Shown in pieces: positions 59,548 through 64,000 of a stretch of DNA of 64,000 bases. Position 1 is the first letter of the stretch; each line of letters begins with the position of its first letter. The DNA lies in contig NZ_AUHM01000018.1 in the NCBI RefSeq assembly GCF_000423185.1, positions 98,108 through 162,107 on the forward strand, in the 5' to 3' direction. The stretch comes from Inquilinus limosus DSM 16000 (GTDB lineage: Bacteria > Pseudomonadota > Alphaproteobacteria > DSM-16000 > Inquilinaceae). A model generated the notes under the pieces. The model saw only the letters and a program-made list of their open reading frames with translations, ran no database searches and had not been told where the DNA came from. The position numbers and the translations under genes are program-made.

Positions 59548-60461
59548 CCGACCCTCGACCGAAAGTGATCCCGACAATGCCGAACCCGATCGGCCTCATC
59601 TCCATGCAGGTCGCGCGCCCCTTCACCGCCGAGCACTTCGGCTGGTTCGAGCGGATCCGCGCCATGGGCTACGACTTCATCGAGCTGCTGGTGCCGGAGC
59701 CGGGCGAGCTCGACCTCGCCGAGACCCGCCGGGCGCTGGAGGGGTCCGGCCTCTCCGTCGTCCTGGCCGCCCGGGTCAACCTGCAGCGCAACCTGACCGG
59801 CGACGGTGCCGCCGCGCGCGAGGCCGGGGTCGCGTATCTGCGCTACGCCGCCGACTGCGCCGAAAAGCTCGGCGCCCGCATCGTCGGCGGGCCGCTCTAC
59901 GGCAACCCGCTGGTCTTCGCCGGCCGGCCGCCGGCGCCGGTGCCGGAGGATCTGCGCCTGCGCCGGCAGGACTGGTGCGTCGACGGGCTGCGCCGGGCCG
60001 CCGACGCCGCCCGAGACCACGGGGTGACGCTGGCGGTCGAGCCGCTGAACCGGTTCGAGACCGACGTCCTGTGCACCACCCGCCAGGGGCTGGAGCTGAT
60101 CGATCTGGTCGGCCGGCCGGAGGTGCGGCTGATGCTCGACACCTTCCACATGCATATGGAGGAGGCGGACATCGCCGAGGCGATCCGCCTGGCCGGCGAC
60201 CGCTTCGTCCATTTCCAGGCGAACGAGAACCACCGCGGCTTCGTCGGCACCGGCGCGACCGACTGGGTGGCGGTGGCGCGGGCGCTGGCCGAGGTCGGCT
60301 ATGAGGGGCCGATCTCGGTCGAGCCGTTCCGCCGCGACGACGACCGCTTCGGCGTGCCGATCGCGCAATGGCGGCCGCCGCATGAGGACGAGACGGAGAA
60401 GCTGACGCATAGCCTGGCCCTGCTGCGCGGCGCTTTGGCGATGGGGAGACATCGGCGATGA
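59544..60461 (+). CDS. Sugar phosphate isomerase/epimerase-family protein (tagatose 3-epimerase-like)
   Basis: A 305-residue TIM-barrel isomerase of the AP endonuclease 2 superfamily. VAVEPLNRFETDVLCTT-type text (LAVEPLNRFETD) holds the first metal Glu, MLDTFHMHMEEADIAEAI the Asp and His, and FVHFQANENHRGFVGTG the next ligand; the last Glu is in ISVEPFR. These residues match D-tagatose/D-psicose 3-epimerases. The ATG at 59544 overlaps the permease stop; a second start 33 bases downstream is possible. It probably epimerises a ketose released by the esterase. Confidence 0.88.
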   Translation: MTDPRPKVIPTMPNPIGLISMQVARPFTAEHFGWFERIRAMGYDFIELLVPEPGELDLAETRRALEGSGLSVVLAARVNLQRNLTGDGAAAREAGVAYLRYAADCAEKLGARIVGGPLYGNPLVFAGRPPAPVPEDLRLRRQDWCVDGLRRAADAARDHGVTLAVEPLNRFETDVLCTTRQGLELIDLVGRPEVRLMLDTFHMHMEEADIAEAIRLAGDRFVHFQANENHRGFVGTGATDWVAVARALAEVGYEGPISVEPFRRDDDRFGVPIAQWRPPHEDETEKLTHSLALLRGALAMGRHRR

Positions 60462-61450
60462 AGATCGGCTGGATCGGCTGCGGCACCCACGCGACCCAGA
60501 TGCTGCTGCCGCAGCTGACGCGCCACGATGTCGAGCTCGTGGCGCTGTGCGACGTCGACGGCGCCAACCTGGCCCGCGCCGCCCGCCAGTTCGGCGTCCG
60601 CGCGACCTACGCCGACCATCGCGACCTCTTGGCCCATCCCGGGCTGGACGCGGTCGGCATGGCGGTCGGCCCCGCCGCGCACCACGCCATCGGCCTAGCC
60701 GCCCTGGCCAAGGGGCTGCCGGTGTTCATGGAGAAGCCGCCCGGCGGCACTCTCGCGCAGGCGGAGGAGCTGCTGGCGGCGTCGGAGCGCGCCGGCAAGC
60801 CGCTGGTGGTCGGCTTCATGAAACGCTGGTCGATCGGCAACCGCATCGCCGGCAACATCGTCCGCGGCGGCGAGTTCGGCCCGGTGCTGGGCTTCTACGG
60901 CTCCTACATGACGGCGCCGACCTATTTCCGCGGCGCGGTCGACTATTCGGGATTCTTCCTGCACCACTGCATCCACTACATGGACCTGCCGGCCTTCCTG
61001 GCCGCCTCGCCGATCCGCGAGCTCACGGCGCGCAAGGTCGAGAACGGGCCGGGGCGCCTCTTGATGCACATCGCGCTGGGCTTCGACAGCGGCGCCATCG
61101 GCACCATCGTCATGGGCACGGTGCAGTCGCGCGGCACGCCGATGGAATTCATCCAGATCATGGGCGACCACCGGCGGCTGGAGGTGCGCAACGTGATCGA
61201 CGTGACCTACTACCGCGACCCCGCCTTCAAGACCCAGGATCCCGGTGCCACGCTGTCCGGCACTCAGGACGCCCTGACCTGGTCGCCCAACTTCACCGCC
61301 GCCGCCAACGAGGACGTGAAGGGCTACCACGCCCTGCTGGAGGTGACGCTGAAGGCCTTCCGCGACGAGGCGGCCGACGCTCCCACCATCCGCGACGGCG
61401 TCACGGCCATGCGGCATCTGGAGACACTGCGGCGCCAAGTCGAAGGATAG
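60458..61450 (+). CDS. Gfo/Idh/MocA-family oxidoreductase
   Basis: A 330-residue NAD(P)-dependent dehydrogenase. IGWIGCGTHATQMLLPQLTRHDVELVALCDVD is the Rossmann start, and VFMEKPPGGTLAQAEEL the EKP motif with the catalytic Lys. FFLHHCIHYMDLPAFL carries the active-site His pair. The ATG overlaps the epimerase stop (ATGA), making it the last gene of the operon. It probably oxidises the epimerised sugar. Confidence 0.92.
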   Translation: MKIGWIGCGTHATQMLLPQLTRHDVELVALCDVDGANLARAARQFGVRATYADHRDLLAHPGLDAVGMAVGPAAHHAIGLAALAKGLPVFMEKPPGGTLAQAEELLAASERAGKPLVVGFMKRWSIGNRIAGNIVRGGEFGPVLGFYGSYMTAPTYFRGAVDYSGFFLHHCIHYMDLPAFLAASPIRELTARKVENGPGRLLMHIALGFDSGAIGTIVMGTVQSRGTPMEFIQIMGDHRRLEVRNVIDVTYYRDPAFKTQDPGATLSGTQDALTWSPNFTAAANEDVKGYHALLEVTLKAFRDEAADAPTIRDGVTAMRHLETLRRQVEG

Positions 61451-61617
61451 ACTTGGCAGGCCGGGGGCGGGCGAGCAGCGGGAGAGCCCGCTCCCTGGCG
61501 CATCGGCTGTCATGCAGAAATGCAAAACTGTACTATGTATTTTGTATACCAGATTTCATTGCACTCTCCCTGCCGCGCTGCCATATGTGCAGCGCAACAC
61601 GAACGCAGGAGAGCGAT

Positions 61618-61812
61618 ATGACCACCCTTCTCGTGCTCGGTGCCGCCTTGGGCTTCGCGCTTCTGGCCTATGCCGCGGGCCGGCTGGCCCCGGCGGAGAT
61701 GGGCCGCGCCCCGCTGGCGCTGCGCCCCGCCTCCCGCTTCGGCCGCGCCCCGCAGCCCGACGAATCCGAAGCCGCCGACCCGGCCTGGGCCAGCTTCATG
61801 CGGGCGATGTGA
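61618..61812 (+). CDS. Putative 64-residue membrane protein
   Basis: A short frame with AGGAG six bases before the ATG. The product opens with MTTLLVLGAALGFALLAYAAG, one membrane helix, and has a Pro/Ala-rich C-terminal tail ending in FMRAM. The 167 bases before it contain an AT-rich, low-GC promoter-like stretch (about 61515-61560) with TGTATTTTGTATAC-type sequence that is unusual in this window. No family is recognised. The strong ribosome-binding site and promoter-like leader support a real gene. Confidence 0.55.
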   Translation: MTTLLVLGAALGFALLAYAAGRLAPAEMGRAPLALRPASRFGRAPQPDESEAADPAWASFMRAM

Positions 61813-61831
61813 GGCACGCGCGCAAAGAAAT

Positions 61832-61855
61832 GGGAGGCAAGCAGGCTTGCCTCCC
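61832..61855 (-). terminator. Intrinsic terminator of the MFS transporter gene
   Basis: GGGAGGCAAGC and GCTTGCCTCCC form a perfect 11-bp stem around AG. Read on the minus strand, it is followed by the T-rich ATTTCTTTG and lies about 40 bases after the transporter stop, so it fits a rho-independent terminator for that gene; it may also stop the small plus-strand gene. Confidence 0.7.
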
Positions 61856-61893
61856 GGGGATTGTCTCGATTGCCGGGGTCGTCCCGGCCCGGT

Positions 61894-63210
61894 TCAGTTG
61901 GCGAGGCGCGGCTCCCCGTCCAGGGCGGCCTGGGCCCGCGCCTGTTCCAGCGCCCGGGCCCGCATCGGCTTGAGCACGAACATCGCCATCACCGCCGCGA
62001 CCACGTTCACCAGCGCGGCGAAGATGAACACCATGTCCCAGCTGCCGAGCTGGCTGACCGCGACATTGGCGAAGGGCACCACCAGCGAGGCCGTCCCCTT
62101 CGCGGTGTACAGCAGCCCGGCATTGGTGGTGGCGTAGCGCGACCCGAAGGTGTCGCCGCAGGTCGCCGGGAACAGCGAGTAGATCTCGCCCCAGGCGAAA
62201 AACACCATCGCCGTCAGGATCACGAACAGCACCGGGTCCTGGCCGAACTCCATCAGCATGACGATGCCGACCGCCTCCAGGAAGAAGGCGAGGAACATCG
62301 TGTTCTCGCGGCCGATATGGTCCGAGACCCAGCCGAAGAACGGCCGGGTGACGCCGTTCAGCACGCGGTCGAGCGACAGCGCGAAGGTCAGGGCCGGCAT
62401 GGTCAGACCCAGCAGGCTGACCGGGGTGTCGCCGATCTTGAAGTCGGCCGCGATCGGGGCCAGCTGCGCCGTCGCCAGCAGGCCGCCCGAGGCCACCATG
62501 ACGAACATCGCATACATCACCCAGAACACCGGGCTGCGCAGCATCTCCGCCGGCGCATAGTCGCGGCGGGTCTGCACCACCTTAGGCTTCACCACCGGCA
62601 GTTGCCCCTTGGCCGGTGTCGCCAGCAGGAAGGACAGCACCACGACCGCCCCGCCCTGGATCAGGCCGAAGGTCAGGAAGGTCGCCTCATAGCCCGAGGA
62701 GTGGATCATGTTGGCGATCGGCACGATGGTCAGGGCCGAGCCGGCGCCGAAGCCGGCCGCGGTCAGCCCCGCCGCCAGGCCGCGCCGGTCCGGGAACCAT
62801 TTCAGCGCCGCGCCGACGCAGGTGCCGTAGACGGCGCCGGCGCCGATGCCGCCGATGGCGGCGGCGATGTAGAGCATGGTCAGCGAATCCGCCGCCGAGT
62901 TCATCGCCCAGGCGATGGCGCAGAGCAGGCCGCCGACCAGGACGACGACGCGCGGCCCGAACTTGTCGACGAACCAGCCTTCGACCGGCACCAGCCAAGT
63001 CTCGGTCAGAACGAAGATGGTGAAGGCGACCTGGATCGCCGCCCGACCCCAGTGATGCGTCGCATCGATCGGGCCGACGAACAGGGTCCAGCCATATTGC
63101 AGATTGGCCACCATCGCCATGCAGACGATGCCGATGAGCAGCTGCAGCCAGCGTCCCCCCGGCGGCCCTTTGCGAACCGGCTCCGTCTGAGATGAGGTTT
63201 CAGTCAGCAT
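61894..63210 (-). CDS. OFA-family MFS transporter (oxalate/formate antiporter-like)
   Basis: A 438-residue inner-membrane carrier with twelve predicted helices. The opening LLIGIVCMAMVANLQYGWTLFVGPI and WLVPVEGWFVDKFGPRVVV (loop 2-3 motif), GAVYGTCVGAALKWFPDRRGLAAGLTAAGFGAGSAL, and FFGWVSDHIGRENTMFLAFFLEA are typical of the oxalate:formate antiporter group. Substrates are small mono- or dicarboxylates. The chosen ATG at 63210 follows a basic leader; starts up to 75 bases upstream are possible. The nearest gene upstream encodes a CoA ligase, on the same strand, about 320 bases away. Confidence 0.88.
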   Translation of the reverse strand: MLTETSSQTEPVRKGPPGGRWLQLLIGIVCMAMVANLQYGWTLFVGPIDATHHWGRAAIQVAFTIFVLTETWLVPVEGWFVDKFGPRVVVLVGGLLCAIAWAMNSAADSLTMLYIAAAIGGIGAGAVYGTCVGAALKWFPDRRGLAAGLTAAGFGAGSALTIVPIANMIHSSGYEATFLTFGLIQGGAVVVLSFLLATPAKGQLPVVKPKVVQTRRDYAPAEMLRSPVFWVMYAMFVMVASGGLLATAQLAPIAADFKIGDTPVSLLGLTMPALTFALSLDRVLNGVTRPFFGWVSDHIGRENTMFLAFFLEAVGIVMLMEFGQDPVLFVILTAMVFFAWGEIYSLFPATCGDTFGSRYATTNAGLLYTAKGTASLVVPFANVAVSQLGSWDMVFIFAALVNVVAAVMAMFVLKPMRARALEQARAQAALDGEPRLAN

Positions 63211-63441
63211 TTCCGTCCCAATCCTTCGCATGTCGGTTGAGGCAACCCCATGGCATCGGAGGTGACGGCCCGTGACGGACGCCATCGTCCTCGAGGAGGG
63301 GTGCGCCGGACTGCGGCCGCCGGACCGGCGTGGACCGGATTCGGTGGGTCAGCAGTACCCGTCGTGCCGATGTGTCGATCGGCTGCCCCTCCCCTCGGTT
63401 ATGTCGTTGTTATCCGGGGCCGTTATGGCGGGCCCTCTGGC

Positions 63442-63470
63442 ATACCAAATGCAGAACCTGAGATACCAAA
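63442..63470 (-). promoter_or_regulatory. Direct repeat TTTGGTAT x2 in the MFS upstream region
   Basis: ATACCAAA occurs at 63442-63449 and 63463-63470, 21 bases apart (two helical turns), on the minus strand as TTTGGTAT. It lies in the 320-base gene-free stretch 63211-63530 between the CoA-ligase gene and the MFS gene. Apart from this repeat nothing else is recognised there, only GC-rich non-coding sequence. A regulator site for the transporter is plausible from position. Confidence 0.35.
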
Positions 63471-63530
63471 GAACGTTTCCGCCGCGCTGGCAAGCCGGAA
63501 TCGTGGCTGCGCCGCAGCATCTCGTGGCCG

Positions 63531-64000
63531 TTATTCGGCGGCCGCCCTGGCGCCGCCCTGCAGCACCCGGATCATCGTGCTGCCCAGAGCGGCGGGGGAG
63601 TCGGCGACGGCGATGCCGGCGGCCTTGAGGGCCTCGATCTTGTGGTCGGCGGTGTCGTGGCCGCCGGAGATGACGGCGCCGGCATGGCCCATGCGGCGGC
63701 CCGGGGGCGCGGTGCGGCCGGCGATGAAGCCGACCACCGGCTTGGTGGTGCCGCTGGCCTTGATGAACTCGGCGCCCATCACCTCGGCGTCGCCGCCGAT
63801 CTCGCCGATCATGATGATGCCCTCGGTCTCCGGGTCGCCGAGGAACAGCTCCAGCGCGTCGACGAAGCTGGTGCCGTTCACCGGGTCGCCGCCGATGCCG
63901 ATGCAGGTGGTCTGGCCGAGGCCGGCCGCCGTGGTCTGCGCCACCGCCTCATAGGTCAGCGTGCCCGACCGGCTGACGATGCCGATCTTGCCGCGCTGGT
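63531..64000 (-). CDS. sucD: Succinate-CoA ligase alpha-subunit-like protein, N-terminally truncated by the window edge
   Basis: The C-terminal part (about 156 residues of roughly 290) of an ATP/GTP-dependent CoA ligase alpha subunit. [16 protein letters not shown] starts the second domain, [36 protein letters not shown] forms the nucleotide side, and [24 protein letters not shown] carries the phosphohistidine. The frame is open to the right edge, so the gene continues beyond 64000. Malate-CoA ligase (MtkB) looks similar and cannot be excluded; a beta-subunit gene is expected upstream, outside the window. Confidence 0.85.
   Translation of the reverse strand, partial: QRGKIGIVSRSGTLTYEAVAQTTAAGLGQTTCIGIGGDPVNGTSFVDALELFLGDPETEGIIMIGEIGGDAEVMGAEFIKASGTTKPVVGFIAGRTAPPGRRMGHAGAVISGGHDTADHKIEALKAAGIAVADSPAALGSTMIRVLQGGARAAAE

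Noticed and set aside
61471..61500. Terminator after the GntR operon
   Set aside because: AGCGGG-AGAG-CCCGCT can pair but the stem is only six bases and no T run follows; too weak to list.
1..64000. tRNA, rRNA, riboswitch or phage genes
   Set aside because: No cloverleaf, rRNA-like stretch, known riboswitch core or phage gene was recognised while reading both strands; without a covariance search small RNAs could still be missed.

Overview
The window looks like a chromosomal segment of a metabolically versatile, high-GC Alphaproteobacterium. The GC-rich codon use, TRAP and ABC importer density, dense ATGA-type overlapping operons and GTG starts fit a soil or host-associated member of Rhodospirillales or Rhizobiales; an Inquilinus- or Azospirillum-like lineage is my guess, not a demonstrated assignment. 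No rRNA, tRNA, prophage, insertion sequence or CRISPR array is visible. Almost all of the window is a row of self-contained nutrient-uptake and catabolic modules, most with their own transcription factor.

Layout: (1) 1-3179, a C4-dicarboxylate-type TRAP importer (substrate-binding protein cut by the left edge, small and large permeases) and a small MGMT-like gene. (2) 3213-7463, an HxlR regulator divergent from a PaoABC-type molybdenum aldehyde oxidoreductase. (3) 7486-13244, a LacI-controlled operon of a flavin oxidoreductase and a sugar importer lacking an ATPase. (4) 13361-17179, a GNAT acetyltransferase, an OmpR/EnvZ-like two-component pair followed by a MipA/OmpV outer-membrane protein, and a tiny membrane ORF. 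(5) 17224-29251, a LacI regulator with an amino-acid ABC importer, an N-acyl-amino-acid deacylase, a D-threonine-aldolase-like PLP enzyme, an amidohydrolase and a ribose-type ABC importer. Three copies of one perfect operator palindrome tie these genes into one regulon. (6) 29288-38082, a LysR regulator divergent from a seven-gene operon with a polyamine/opine-type ABC importer, two flavoenzymes and a HAD hydrolase. (7) 38099-43640, a NanE/NanK amino-sugar operon with a sugar importer and an RpiR regulator. (8) 43802-54706, an IclR regulator divergent from an eight-gene operon containing a DoeB-like deacylase, a threonine-dehydratase-like enzyme, a ribose-type importer with a permease-ATPase fusion, a Gfo/Idh/MocA dehydrogenase, a creatininase-family amidohydrolase and an aldehyde dehydrogenase. 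(9) 54906-61450, a GntR regulator heading an operon of an esterase, a sugar importer, a tagatose-3-epimerase-like isomerase and a Gfo/Idh/MocA dehydrogenase. (10) 61618-64000, a small membrane ORF, an oxalate/formate-type MFS carrier and the C-terminal half of a succinyl-CoA-ligase alpha subunit cut by the right edge.

The most interesting items are: the LacI regulon joining an amino-acid importer and a sugar importer; the parallel IclR operon that also pairs a DoeB-type deacylase with a hydroxy-amino-acid PLP enzyme and a ribose-type importer; the fused permease-ATPase protein; and a dispersed double-hairpin repeat present four times, whose four arm positions covary between copies. Three separate sugar importers have no ATPase of their own and presumably share one encoded elsewhere. 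Assignments come from reading motifs and gene order, without database searches; substrates are inferred and mostly unknown.
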